Assembly: GCA_035610365.1 (NCBI GenBank)
Contig: CM069433.1
Location: 194,130,760 to 194,194,759, forward strand
DNA: 64,000 bases
Direction of reading: 5' to 3'
Origin: Aquatica leii
Taxonomy: Eukaryota > Arthropoda > Insecta > Coleoptera > Lampyridae
Below are positions 44,990 through 55,605 of the stretch, piece after piece. Numbering within the stretch: position 1 is the stretch's first letter; each line of letters starts with the position of its first letter. The notes beneath the pieces were generated by a model. It was not told where the DNA came from. It made no database searches and was given only the letters and a program-made list of their open reading frames with translations. A program made the position numbers and the translations under genes.

Positions 44990-45893
44990 AGAAAGAACAA
45001 TAGAAGAAGCATTAAGAAAAATAAAAAAAGGAAAGGCAGAAGGGACGGATGGGACCAAAGTAGAACAATGGAAATATACAGGAGAGAGAACAAAAAAAAG
45101 AATAGGAAGGAAGGAAATGGTGAGGCTTTCTGGATCATTGGAAAGAAGCAATAATATGCTCAGTTTACAAAGGAGGAGACAGAAGACAGGTAAAAAACTA
45201 TAGAGGTATAAGCGTGGCAAATGTGGGGTATAAGATTTATATGACAGTTTTGCAAAAGAGACTGGAAAGAGAAATGGAGGAAAAAAAGATCTTACGAGAC
45301 TGGCAGACAGGATTTAGAAAATGGCATTAAATAATGTATACATATTGAAACAGATAGTAAACAAAGAATTAGAAGTGAAGAGAAGGAAGGATTTTGCCTT
45401 ATTTTTGGATATAAAAGCAGCGTTTGATAATGTAAATAGGAGTAAATTATGGAATATATTAAGAAAGGAACAGATAGAGGAAGAATAGTTAGGAATATAG
45501 AGGAAATATGTAATGAGACAAAATGTAAAGTAAGAATAGATGGAAAGTTAAGTGCAGCATTTTTGACAAATGAAGAATTAAGACAGTTATCCACTTAGTC
45601 TTAGTTTATTTGCAGTATATTTAGAGGATTTAGAGAAAGAGTTGATGGGACAACAGAGTGGAGGAATAGTAATGGGAGCGTTAAAAGTGTGGATTTTGGC
45701 GTATGCGGATGACATAGCGATTATAGCGAAGAAAGAAAGAGAAATAAAGGAGACAATAAAAACAGTAAAAAAGCAGCTAGAAAAAGTATTAAATGTGGGA
45801 AAAACAAAGATAGCAGTGTTTCAAAAAGGGAGAGGGGGTAAAAAAAGAGTGGAGTGGAAGTGGCGAGACGAGTTAATAGAAAGCGTAAATTAA
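44990..45893 (+). pseudogene. LINE-2 reverse transcriptase, degraded
   Basis: Motifs in order: EEALRKIKKGKAEGTDG (about 45005), ICSVYKGGDRRQVKNYRGIS (about 45150), DWQTGFRK (about 45298), FALFLDIKAAFDNVNR (about 45390, catalytic Asp), SPSLFAVYLEDLEKEL (about 45595) and VWILAYADDIAII (about 45690, the YADD box). The final run is open from 45642 to 45893. The 'GxRQGCPLSP' segment is partly deleted. The catalytic YADD is intact but several frameshifts separate the blocks. Confidence 0.8.
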
Positions 45894-46479
45894 GTGACTT
45901 ATTTGGGTTATCGAATCAGATACGACAATAAAGATGATGCACATATAAGGTAGGATATAGTAGAAAGGGGGTTTGGGAAGCAAATAGAAGCAAGAAAATG
46001 GTTGTTTAACAAATTAATAAAGAGTATGATGTACGGGGCTGAATTATGGGAGTGGACGGAATTGTAGAAAGTACAAGAAAAATACTGGAAATGGACGTTA
46101 GGATTAGAAAGTGAGACGCCAGGGTACATAGTAGAGGAGGAAATAAAGTTAGAAAAGCTAAGACTACATGCGGGGAGAGAGCAATGTGTTACGAAGAACA
46201 AATGAAAGAAAGATAAGAATGTAAATTGCTTCAAATTTGCTGGAGAAAGATAAATAATGAAAAAATTAAATATGGACAAGAAGAAAGAAAAAGGTATTAT
46301 GAAAGAGCTTTTATGCAAGAGATGAGGTAGAAAAAATAAGGGAGACAGGAAGGGAAATAAAAGATGAGATAATAAGAAGAGATATACGGAGACAAGAAAC
46401 AAGAGTAAGAATAAGAGAGGGGAAATACACTGAAAGAAATGCAAATATAGTAATAAATAATATTACACGGTTTAGATGC

Positions 46480-46645
46480 GAGAATGAAGAGCAAGAAAAT
46501 AAGTATTGGAAGGAAGATAAAGATAGGAGGTGTAGACTATGTGGGGAGGGGTGGGAAAATATAGAGCACATGTTAAAAGAATGCATAGAACTAAGAAAAG
46601 AGGAGAGACGAAAGTTGGAGATTTTGGGAGAAAGAGTGGGATAGA
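46480..46645 (+). pseudogene. LINE-2 C-terminal Cys/His finger
   Basis: RCRLCGEGWENIEHMLKECIELRKEERR at about 46528-46610 shows the Cys-x2-Cys-x(9)-His-x4-Cys pattern that closes many LINE polyproteins. The frame ends at a TAG shortly after; no coding sequence follows before the 3' tail. Confidence 0.7.
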
Positions 46646-46919
46646 TTACATGTAGTGTAGTAGATGTATTTGTATATAGAAAAGTGATCAGCGGTGGAGA
46701 GTTTAAGATTTTTTTTTGTTTTATGTAGTAAGATAATATTGTGTTTAGTTTAAAATACGAATTCTTTGTTAAAAAATTTGTTTGACAAATAAATACTATT
46801 ATTATTAATGAAACTGAGATATGGAAAAAGAAGGAGGACGCAAACGGAAGTTTGCAATTTGTTTAACAATTTGTAGACCAAGTTTTACATTACGTAATCA
46901 ACTGTAAGTAAAATTTGGT

Positions 46920-47640
46920 GCAAATTTTAAAATACGGGTTCTGTTGAAGATTTACCAAAAACGGACAGAGCTACAGCTTTAAGTAATAAAGAAAATGAAA
47001 ACGTGATGGCTGTCGTGGAAAATCCACATTTTTCCGTTAAACAAATTGCGAAAAATTGTAATACAAGCAAATCCACTGAACAAAAGTTCTTAAAAAAGAA
47101 AAATTAGCGCCCATGCAAGACGTGTGTGGTTTCAGCGTTATTTGCAGGCGACTTATATTGCAGATTGGAATTTAGTAAAGAAATTACTTACCAACGCAAA
47201 TTTTTCCAAAAATATTCTGATTACTGACCGGCCAACGGCACAGTTAATCAGCAAAACGCATGATACTGTTTTTTAATAAATCTGAAGTGGTATCTAGAAG
47301 GACACACCCAGTACCAGCAAAAAGGTAATGTGTGGGCAGGAATGATGGCAAACCAGACTTTTGGACTTTACTTTTCTACGATTTGAGGTAGTTCCTGCAT
47401 TAGCTATTTTATACATAAATGAAGACGATGCTGTTATACCCCCCGACAGAATATCGTTTCAGTAAGCCCGCCAGTACCCTAATTATACCTTACCAAATCG
47501 TTGGATAGGCAGAAGAGGTCCAGTAGAATGGGCATCTCGGTCATCAGATTTAAGTACGCTGGATTTTTTTCTTTGGGGCGACCTTAAAAGTAAGATTTAT
47601 GTGAATAGGTCGAGACACATTTATTATATTTTTTTTTGTG
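46920..47640 (+). pseudogene. Tc1/mariner-superfamily transposase relic (Mariner-3)
   Basis: MAVVENPHFSVKQIAKNCNTSKST at about 47004 is a helix-turn-helix start. ILITDRPTAQLI at about 47217 is a decayed 'IFTDEAxF'. HTQYQQKGNVWAGMMANQTFG at about 47305 is the 'NVWAGIxxxxxxGP' step, and PNRWIGRRGPVEWASRSSDLSTLDFFLWGDLKSKIY at about 47490-47600 covers the third catalytic Asp block ('SPDLTPLDFFLWG'). Frames change often. Terminal repeats were not found. Confidence 0.7.
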
Positions 47641-47754
47641 CCCAGATAAATATAAACAAAAAATAAACTTGTTAAAGTTATTTCAGACTGGCTTGTTACG
47701 GTAGACGGTCTATAACAGGCCTTGATCATTTACCAGTGATTAAATAACCCCAAA

Positions 47755-47950
47755 AGAAGTGGCGGTAGCTCAGAACGTTGGAGAATGAGTCGTAGATGTA
47801 TAATTGATAAGTTTCAGCTTCATCTTTGATGTGCCGATTATAATGTAATTAGAAGAGCGTTAAACCGCGAGAAATATACACTAGAGGTGCCCGTTTACAT
47901 CTGACAACGCTTAAGGTAGATAAATCGACTAACACAAATCTAACAACGAG
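47755..47950 (+). repeat. SINE-like repeat with tRNA A-box-like start, copy 2
   Basis: Starts AGTGGCGGTAGCTCAGAACG then TTGGAGAATGA, close to the 5' part of a tRNA with its A-box (TAGCTCAG..GTTGG). A weak B-box-like stretch lies about 50 bp on. The rest matches 26285-26470. This suggests a tRNA-derived SINE transcribed by RNA polymerase III, now decayed. Confidence 0.5.
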
Positions 47951-48144
47951 TATAGTTATTTCAACAATAGCATAAGGGAATAATAAACTGTGTGGTCACC
48001 ACACGACTTTCCTGTAAGGAATCAAAAGAATATAGAAAATTCAGAAAATTTAGGTTTATAATTGTGTTTGCTTAAAAGAAATAAGAGTAAAAGTACTAAG
48101 TATTACACATTAGACAATTTATATCTAAAATTTGTTTTATCCTA

Positions 48145-48834
48145 CTCACTTTGAAGTGATATGTACACGTTTATATTGACTTCCTAGCATGCCAAAATTT
48201 TTTTGAGATTTTCTCCTCGATTTAATTAAGATAAATATGGTAGATTGAGGTCAAGTTGTCATATCGACTAACCCCTATATTTCTGCGCCTCAATATGGCT
48301 TTCCCCTTTAGTAAATTAGTAAAAAATTGTTGTTTTTAACGTATCTTCCTTTCTCTTCAAGATATGGAATTTTTTTCTAAAAAAAATCGTCGCAGGCAGG
48401 ATTCGAGCCTACATTAAATTTGAAATTTATTTTAAATTATAAATGAACTGTTAATGTTAGAAAATTTTTGATTTGAATAAATTGTTAAAAAGAATTGTCT
48501 CTATTAGAAACTGTAAAATTAATTGAATAATAAATAAAAATAATATACATACGTACAAACTTATATAAGAAAAACTGTTAAAAATGGCGGATACACCCAC
48601 TTCCGGTTTCTTTATCGGACTTTTGATAGAACCGAGAGAATATAAAAAACCAGCTCTACCAAATTTTAAGTTGACTTTTGGTTCGAGATTATCGTGGGTA
48701 CAACGTTACACACACACAGACACCAAATTTTTTTTGTGAAAAATTTTGTTTCTGATTTAGGTGACCTTGAAACGTAAAAGTTTGCAAAAAAAAGGCAATC
48801 GCTATTCTTTCCGTATAAGAAAATAAAAATTAAT
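48145..48834 (-). repeat. Interspersed repeat with tRNA-like T-arm, copy 2
   Basis: Longer and better-preserved partner of 8690-9210. On the minus strand 48396-48412 reads GTAGG-CTCGAAT-CCTGC, a 5-bp stem (one G-U pair) around a 7-nt loop, as in a tRNA T-arm with B-box. A segment with ACTTCCGGTTTCTTTATCGG and GGTTCGAGATTATCGTGGGT (about 48600-48700) is absent from copy 1. Confidence 0.6.
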
Positions 48835-48964
48835 GTTCGACTGCACCGTATTTTTTAAGTTATACCGGTTATACTTAGTGCTAAGTAACGCTTAATTACT
48901 ATAGAAACAATTGTTGCAACAAATATTTCTATAGTAATTAAAAAAATATGGTGCAATCGGGCAT
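48835..48964. repeat. 130-bp imperfect palindrome
   Basis: The outer arms TTCGACTGCACCGTATTTTTTAA and TTAAAAAAATATGGTGCAATCGGG pair. The inner arms AATTACTATAGAAA (48892-48905) and TTTCTATAGTAATT (48927-48940) pair perfectly around a short loop with GTTGCAAC. Likely a miniature inverted-repeat element lodged beside a Mariner-2 arm. Confidence 0.65.
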
Positions 48965-49124
48965 AAGAGTAGTTGCTGGGGGTCAGGAGGTTGATTTTAC
49001 AAATGTCGTTTAAACATCAAAAATCGTCACCTTTGATATTAAAATTACTTTGTTTTTGCATTTTTTTATTTTTGTATTTATTTAAAAATTAAAGCAATTG
49101 AAAATTGTAAAAAAACTCACCTTG
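48963..49124. repeat. Lone Mariner-2-type terminal arm
   Basis: Closely similar to the right arm of Mariner-2 (about 35435-35608): GGTCAGGAGGTTGATTTTAC, AAATGTCGTTTAAAC and an end AAAACTCACCTTG followed by TA (49125-49126). This copy preserves the terminal CTCACCTTG that the right arm of Mariner-2 has lost. No second arm is nearby. Confidence 0.7.
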
Positions 49125-49126
49125 TA

Positions 49127-50481
49127 TGTTTATTAATACTATAATTTATTGTTTCATTATTTTTTTAACGTTTTACGTTTCTCCAATATTTAATTTTTGT
49201 ATTTTCGTTATTCAATTAGTTTCAATAAAATTAAGTTTTGCGATTTGTTAAAATTGAAACTTGATTTACTGTTCCAACGTGTTTTAAAGTAAATTTAGCA
49301 TAAAACGTGTTAAAAGAAAATCACAAAACTGTTTCCGATACAAAGTTAAACCTTATTTCTCGCTAAACTAAAATACGATAACCATTTTAAAGTTTTTGCA
49401 GGCAATAAAAATGACATTAAATCCAAGCTCAAAAATAATAAAATAAAGTCAGTAGAAAAAACAATTTGTGAAGGTTCAGTAAAGAAAATCTAATTTAATA
49501 AAGCAAACTCAAATAATTGAAAAAGAAACGTAGCAACCTTTGAAGAAGCTGTAAAGGAAACCTTTAGAAAGTAGAAAAAAACTTGATTTTACATATATTA
49601 TGGACAATATGCTCAAAAAATCTGTATTAAGTTAGTCTTTTTGAATTTTCGTTTATATTAGATACTATTTCTGCTATATTACTACGTTATACTACCAAAT
49701 AGTATATAATTTTTAAAATTATACACTCTCTGGTTACGCTGATGCTGCAGGTAATTTTTGGAAAAAAAATACACGTTATGTATTATAATAATACCATTAT
49801 AATACTAACAAAAAAGCTATATACATACAAAAATTAGTAACGTAAGAGGGATAATGAAGGATTAAATTAATAATTTGATTTATTAGCTTGAACGAAAAGT
49901 TTGTTCAGTTAACAGACAATACAGATATTAAGAATACGTAAAAGTATCGAATTGGAAGATATTTTTTAGTTTTTTAGTAAATAGGTTAGATGTTATATAT
50001 AATGACCATAAACTATTATTACTATATCTGGAAAGCTATATAAATAGCCGTTTGATACTTTTTCGCTATAACCGTTCTATTTCTCGACATATACTAAAAC
50101 GCTTCCATACATACATGCATCTTTATATTGTAGATAAGAATATTGAACTTATAACTTTATAGGATCGGATATTTATAGAAAATTTCTTTGTTGAATTTCG
50201 ATTGCAAATAAATAAATTGTCATACTGTCACGTAAAATCTAATCATTTAAACGTTAATTAAAGAAAATGCGAGAAAGCAACGTTAAAAGAACATTTTAAT
50301 ATTAAGATTAATTTAATTTTCTTTCATTTTGACAGCTAGCGTTTTAAATTAGAGCTTTTTGGTTTATGTTTATACAAACATTGGTACTTATTAGACTATT
50401 GACATTTGAATTAAAAAGATTACGCTAGTTTAAAAATTTAAGTTTTTATCGCTTGTGTTTGAATTTTAATAGATGACCATA
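49127..50481. other. AT-rich sequence, nothing firmly recognised
   Basis: About 1.35 kb. The only coding-like hint is SGYADAAGN at about 49732-49758, reminiscent of the RNase H end of Copia elements but far too short to call. Confidence 0.45.
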
Positions 50482-50937
50482 CGCGGTGTGTATAAATTGA
50501 CGAAAAAACTACACGTTGTAACATTCTACGTTCAATTGTGAATCGAAAATCTGAATGTAAAATTATGCTTCATACGTCTTCACGAGGTTCTCAAAGTTCA
50601 GACTTTTGGTCTATAAATAAGTATTAGTTTTGATATACGTTGGTAATAAAGTAATTCGTTATTGACTTTTTTTTACTTCAAAATTTGTTTTTAACAAACT
50701 CATTTGGCAATGTTGTAAAACAAACTTTTCATTCTAATGCGATTTTAACAGATTTCAATCATAAGTATCATCTGTCAAATGTTAACATTTATGTATCCAA
50801 ACTGGTTTCATTTTTGTATAACCTTTGTTTTTTCGGGATTTTTGATGTTGTGGTTCTGTCTTTTTTGCGTTCTTTGTTATTGTTTTGTACACTCATAATG
50901 GCTTTTACATTCAGTGAATATGCCGATATGAAACACG

Positions 50938-53217
50938 ATGCCAGTAAGGATCTTAAACATCAACTCAGATCCTGTAACGTTGAAAAAGAAGACCGTGGTA
51001 GGCCAATGCACGCCAGTATCACAAGTTGTGAGATGCGTGAAGACGAACGAAGATACGTCGCCGAAGAAGTGTCCACAACATCTATTGGACATTCTTACCA
51101 CCAAATGCCAAAACCTCAGTCAAGACCAGCTGGCTAAAGCTAAACTGTTGATCGAAGAGTATCAAGATGTGTTCGTGCTGGAGAGTGGTTCCAAAGGAAG
51201 AACTAACGTGGTGAAACATAAAATTAATACCGGAGACGCTCGGCCGATACGACAACATCCACGCAGACTTCCTTTGGCGAAAAGAGAAGAAGGCGAACAA
51301 ATAATTACGGATATGGAGAGAGAAGGCGTGATTGAACCTTCAAGTAGCCCATGGGCATTCCCAGTGGTACTCGTAAAGAAGAAGGACGGATCAAAAAGGT
51401 TTTGCGTAGACTACAGGCAGTTAAACGACGTGACCAAAAAGGACAGCTACTCTTTACCCAGAATTGATGATACGCTAAACACCCTGTCAGGATCCCAGTG
51501 GTTTTCTACGTTAGATTTAAAGAGTGGATACTGGCAGGTAGAATTAGAACCCAAGGATCGTGAAAAAACAGCTTTTACGATCGGAACCTGTTTGTTGCAG
51601 TTCACTGTAATGCCCTTTGGTCTGCGTAACGCTCTTGCAACGTTTGAGCGTTTGATGGAGACCATCTTGCGCGGATTGTCTTGGAAGACGTGCTTGGTTT
51701 ACTTGGACGACGTGATCGTGGTTGGAAGGTCGTTTGAAGAACACTTGAACAACTTGAAGGAAGTGTTCCAGCGATTACGTGGGGTTAACCTCAAACTGAG
51801 CCCAAAGAAGTGCCACGTATTTAAGAAGGAAGTCCAATACCTTAGCCACGTCGTATCTAGAGATGGAGTAAGGGCTGACCCAGACAAAATCCGAGCAGTG
51901 CAAGCATGGCCAAAACCAATCGACAAACATCAGGTTCGAAGTTTCCTTGGGTTGTGCACTTATTATAGAAGATTTGTACCCGGATTTGCCAGTATTGCCA
52001 AATCATTGACAAAATTAACCGAAGAAAAAGCAGAATTTAGATGGAATGAAGACTGCGAAAATTCTTTTAATCAACTAAAACAAGCCCTAGTCACTTCGCC
52101 GATTCTGGGTTATCCAAGAGAAAATGGAAAGTTTATTTTGGATACCGACGCAAGCAATCTGGCCATAGGCGCGGTCCTTTCGCAGGTTCAAAATGGACAA
52201 GAAAAGGTTATCGCGTATTTTAGCAAGGTTTTGTCCAGGTCAGAAAGGAATTATTGCGTGACTAGGAAGGAGCTGTTAGCAGTCGTTAAGTCCATCGAAC
52301 ATTTCTACAAGTATTTGTATGGACGAAAATTTTTACTGAGAACAGACCACGCCGCTTTAAAATGGCTACTGCAGTTCCGTAACCTAGAAAGACAAGTGGC
52401 AAGATGGATCGAGAGACTGCAAGAGTATGACTATGACACAAAACACCGTGCCGGAAGCAGTCATCGGAACGCTGATGCCTTGTCCAGAAGACCATGTCCG
52501 GCGGACTGCAGCCATTGTTCGCGACTGGAAGAAAAAGTCGAATGCCTCCGGAGAACTGCTTTGGTTGATGATGAGTGGGAACCTGAGCAGTTACGTCGCG
52601 AACAAGAAGACGATCCCGAAATAAGACTACTCCTGGACTGGAAAGAAAGCGGCCGACGACTAACCTGGGAAGAAGTGAGTGCTTTGGGCAGAAATATCAA
52701 AGCGTACTGGTCCCAGTGTGACTCCTTGATAGTAGAAGACGGTCTTCTTAAGCGATTCCTAGAAAGTGCCGAAGGCACGGGAAACAGACTACAGTTGGTA
52801 GTGCCGAAGAGCAGGGTGACAGCATTGAAGCATCTCCACGATGGGACATCAGTAGGACACTTTGGCATTAAGAAGACGTTGGGTAACGTGCGAGAACGAT
52901 TCTACTGGATGAACTGCAAAGAAGACGTTATGAAATGGTGCCGTAAATGCATAGTCTGCGCATCAGGAAATGGTCCAGCGAGAAAGCGCAAAGCACCCAT
53001 AAAGCAATACAACGTAGGAAGCCCTTTGGAAAGAGTAGCGATTGACATCGCAGGGCCGTTCCCAGAATCCGATTCGGGAAATAAATACATCCTGGTGGCG
53101 ATGGATTATTTCACGAAATGGACGGAGGCTTACGCCATACCCAATCAGGAAGCAGCTACAGTCGCAGACGTATTCGTAAAGGAGTTTTTCTGCCGGTTTG
53201 GAGTTCCGTTGGAATAA
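50938..53217 (+). pseudogene. Gypsy copy C pol: RT, RNase H and N-terminal integrase in one open frame
   Basis: 759 codons without interruption. RT palm: [50 protein letters not shown] and the YLDD box in [11 protein letters not shown] (about residues 255-265). Connection FLGLCTYYRRFVPGF. RNase H with ILDTDASNLAIGAVLSQV, RKELLAVVKSIEHF and LLRTDHAALKW (TDH intact). Integrase zinc-binding region HLHDGTSVGHFGIKKT with KWCRKCIVCA, then the first catalytic Asp in IDIAGPFPESDSG. The frame ends at a TAA replacing a Leu codon at 53215-53217. The ATG at 50938 is an internal Met of the parental frame, not a natural start. Confidence 0.92.
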
Positions 53218-53590
53218 CACTTCGATCAAAGCCGCTATTTTGAATCTGGACTGTTTCAAGAAGTTTACCGACTGTTAGAAATGAAGAAGACTAGGACAAC
53301 GCCTCTCCATCCTCAATCTGATGGCATGGTTGAACGGATGAATCGAACAATGGGCAAGTACTTAGCCAAGGTAGTGTCCAAACACCAAAGAGACTGGGAT
53401 CAGTACTTGCACCTTTTCTTAATGGCATACCGATCATCCGTTCACGAAAGCACAGGCCAAACACCATCCTGTGTAATGCTCGGTCGTGAAATATGATTGC
53501 CATGCGACCTGCAATTTGGACGACGACCGGAAGAGGAAGTCGTTGGTGAAGATTACGTCAGCAAGCTGGCCAAGAGGCTAGACGAAGTAC
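53218..53590 (+). pseudogene. Gypsy copy C integrase, remainder of the core
   Basis: Continues in the same frame after the stop: HFDQSRYFESGLFQE (second catalytic Asp), TTPLHPQSDGMVERMNRTMG (catalytic Glu) and LHLFLMAYRSSVHESTGQTP. A second stop (TGA for Arg) lies after MLGREI. The frame reaches DEVHEEVR and then joins macro-domain sequence by deletion at about 53603. Confidence 0.85.
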
Positions 53591-53603
53591 ATGAAGAGGT
53601 CCG

Positions 53604-53863
53604 TGGTTGTGGCTTAGATCAACTGAATTGAAAGACAGTTCGAAACATGTTGGAGGTCGTCTTCCAAGGAACAGGCATTTAAGTGTTGGTCTGTAGCTAC
53701 CAACCAAGGAGAATGTTGGGTCAGAAAAAGTCCATTGACTGTTACTTTTATGGTCAAGGAAGTTGCCGAAATGGAGGAAGCTGCCGCTAGCGCCACGATC
53801 CTTTTTACCGGTGTCGCATGCAGTCTCCTGTTCTGAGACAGAACAGTCCTAAGAAGGGGGCAG
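53604..53863 (+). pseudogene. Gypsy copy C: macro-domain end, CCCH finger, polypurine tract
   Basis: CGLDQLN (keeping the Asp equivalent of OARD1 Asp125), a stop, KTVRNMLEVVFQGTGI and VCSYQP form the end of the macro domain. In the same frame 53740-53796 encodes CYFYGQGSC-RNGGSCR, a TAG, then RH, a CCCH finger with all four ligands but one stop between them. The frame continues through CTAAGAAGGGGGCAG into the LTR and closes there at RYIEI-stop. Confidence 0.75.
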
Positions 53864-54337
53864 TGAAACGTTCGAGAAGTTATCTGCAAATTCAAGAGCC
53901 CTCTCGAAGTTGTTATCCACCTTCTAGAAGATATATCGAAATATAGGGAACACTCGAGAAGGATTTGCAGATGTATATAAATACCGAAGAGAGAAATCGT
54001 AGGTCAGTTATTGCTGGAATGCGAATACAGCAGTGTTAAGAAGATTATTAAAGTGGAAATAAATAAGTCGTTAGCACGCGTGTGTCTATATAAATATACC
54101 GAGAATAATCGTGTACGTGGTTTTTAGTGTAAACAAGTGTGAAGCTAACCGCGGACGTTATCTTATCTTCGCGTAAGTGATAGCATATTATTGTTTTATA
54201 TAAATTACTGTAAGTTTTTATCCTTAGATATTTAAATTTAATTAGTTCGGTTAATTTAAAAGTGTACGTATTTCTAGAATAAGTAAAGCATCGTTTTAGT
54301 CGATTTAAATTAGTTTTTAATAAATATATCCGCAACA
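53864..54337 (+). repeat. 3' LTR of Gypsy copy C
   Basis: A 474-bp sequence colinear with the LTRs of copy A, starting TGAAACGTTCGAGAAG and ending CCGCAACA. TATATAAATA at about 53974-53983 is the likely promoter box. Confidence 0.88.
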
Positions 54338-54344
54338 ATACGCA

Positions 54345-54520
54345 TGAATTTATAGCATTTGGTCATCAAAGAAGGTTTTTTATTAACGTTTGGCTGGGCA
54401 TAATAAATCACAGGTTCGTTGTGCCAATTTATCTACCGATGCCAATACCCCGAAGATTGCAACTATGCGTACAAATAGATGGATTTCAATTCAAACAATT
54501 TTATAGTGTCTTGACTTTTT
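54345..54520 (+). pseudogene. Mariner-4 transposase fragment
   Basis: One + strand frame reads FGHQRRFFINVWLGIINHRF and VVPIYLPMP, matching the 'xxQxRWSxNVWAGIIxxxxIGPxFLP' step between the first and second catalytic residues of Tc1/mariner-type transposases. It lies directly after the LTR of Gypsy copy C, inside the terminal arms of Mariner-4. The rest of the gene is lost or unreadable. Confidence 0.5.
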
Positions 54521-55112
54521 GTCAAGTAAAATTAAAAAAAAATCCTGTTGTCAAATACGTTCTAAATTAACATTATTACTTGCATGTACCTAGGTATTAT
54601 TCTGACAATAAATAAATTGAAGAGCGAATCATCTTGAGTAATGTGTAAAATTTAAAACGTGCTACCAGTGACGAGTAAAATGTGTTGCGAGATTCAAATA
54701 AAGAACACAGCTTAAGGTGTGTTGGTTTTATTGTGTTTTTACCGCACAAGTCCTGTAGAAAAAGAAATTTTAAGTCTGAGCTAGTGGATTAATTATGGGT
54801 TTTATTAGTATTTTTCTTTAAATGATGTCAGTAAATACTAAAACGTTATTAAAAGGAAAAACTAGAAACGTAACAAGTCGTATGTTAGTTTACAGTGTTG
54901 CCAAATCTATGTTTCTTTTAAATGGTTCCTGAAGACATACGAAGCATAATACAACAATTTAATATTAAGATTTTCGATTTAGAGCTGAACGAAAAATGTC
55001 ACAGCGTGTAGCTTTTTGGTCAATTTATACGCATCCTGTATATGTAGTTATGATTTCAAATATCATTTAGATTTTTTCCTATCATATCTAAATATAGCAC
55101 AATTTAACATAC

Positions 55113-55538
55113 TCTAACGAATTTTATTAAAACTACTAATTTATTTATACTACAAATATGTACACACACGTTTGTAACTAACCGAATTAATTAAATCTAA
55201 AGTTATTTAATAAAAACACTAAAATTTTTATTGCACTATCACTTACACGAAGATAAAGTCCGCGGATAACTTCTATTTATCTATACTGTGACACTTGTTT
55301 ATATTAAAGTCACGTACTCCGTATCTTTATTGCACACGCGGTAATCACTTATTTATTTCAACTTGAATAATCTTCCTAACACTGCCATCTTCGAATTACG
55401 GAAATAACTCACTTCTGATTTGTTTGAACCATATTTATACACTTTCGCAAAACGTTCGCGATTGTTCCACATCCTTCGGTGAACGTTCTGGAATATGGAT
55501 AAAACTTCGAGAAGGTTCTTGAATTTGAGAACGTTTTA
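55113..55538 (-). repeat. 3' LTR of Gypsy copy D
   Basis: Colinear with copy A's LTRs over its length, but clearly diverged from them and closest to the partial LTR at 58141-58368. The terminal dinucleotides are mutated (TA for CA on the + strand at 55538, TC for TG at 55113). Confidence 0.85.
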
Positions 55539-55605
55539 CTGCCCCCTCCTTAGGACTGTTCTGTCCCAGAACAGGAGACTGGATGCGACACCGGTAGAAA
55601 GGATC

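Larger units (their letters stand above)
43640..46805 (+). mobile_element. LINE (non-LTR retrotransposon) relic, LINE-2
   Basis: About 3.2 kb of purine-rich + strand with an ORF1-like or leader segment (43660-43830, RGTRIFTDEDITPVERKAQ), an APE endonuclease, a reverse transcriptase and a C-terminal Cys/His finger. It ends near 46805 in an A/T-rich (ATT)-type tail. Many frameshifts and stops. It belongs to a different lineage from LINE-1, with Lys/Arg-rich spacer (RRWWNK-CREARKEVRRGKRKWKK) as in elements I associate with insect jockey/R1-like annotations; the clade is not certain. Its long minus-strand frames are only antisense shadows. Confidence 0.8.
50930..54337 (+). mobile_element. Gypsy copy C, 5'-truncated, with 3' LTR
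   Basis: Same family as copy A but on the + strand. It begins at the protease-RT junction and runs through RT, RNase H and most of integrase. It then jumps, by a deletion of the integrase C-terminus and most of the macro domain, to the end of the macro domain, the CCCH finger, the polypurine tract and an intact-looking 3' LTR (53864-54337). No target duplication is expected given the missing 5' end. It is the least damaged pol of the four copies. Confidence 0.9.
50482..55038 (+). mobile_element. Tc1/mariner-type transposon (Mariner-4) split by Gypsy copy C
   Basis: The left end, after TA at 50480-50481, reads CGCGGTGTGTATAAATTGAC. The right end, inverted, before TA at 55039-55040, reads CAGGATGCGTATAAATTGAC. 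The arms continue to match inverted for about 120 bp (CTACACGTTGTAACATTCTA against CTACACGCTGTGACATTTTT; CGAAAATCT blocks). A transposase fragment sits at 54345-54480. Gypsy copy C (50930-54337) lies inside, so this element is older than that insertion. Confidence 0.7.

Noticed and set aside
43893..46586. Several long minus-strand frames rich in Phe, Leu, Ser and Tyr
   Set aside because: They are antisense of the purine-rich LINE-2, whose + strand shows clear endonuclease and RT motifs; purine-rich DNA automatically gives stop-poor, hydrophobic antisense frames.
49732..49758. SGYADAAGN, resembling the RNase H end of a Copia element
   Set aside because: Nine residues only, with no other Copia motif within 1 kb on either side.
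54048..54338. 96-codon minus-strand frame
   Set aside because: Antisense of the 3' LTR of Gypsy copy C.
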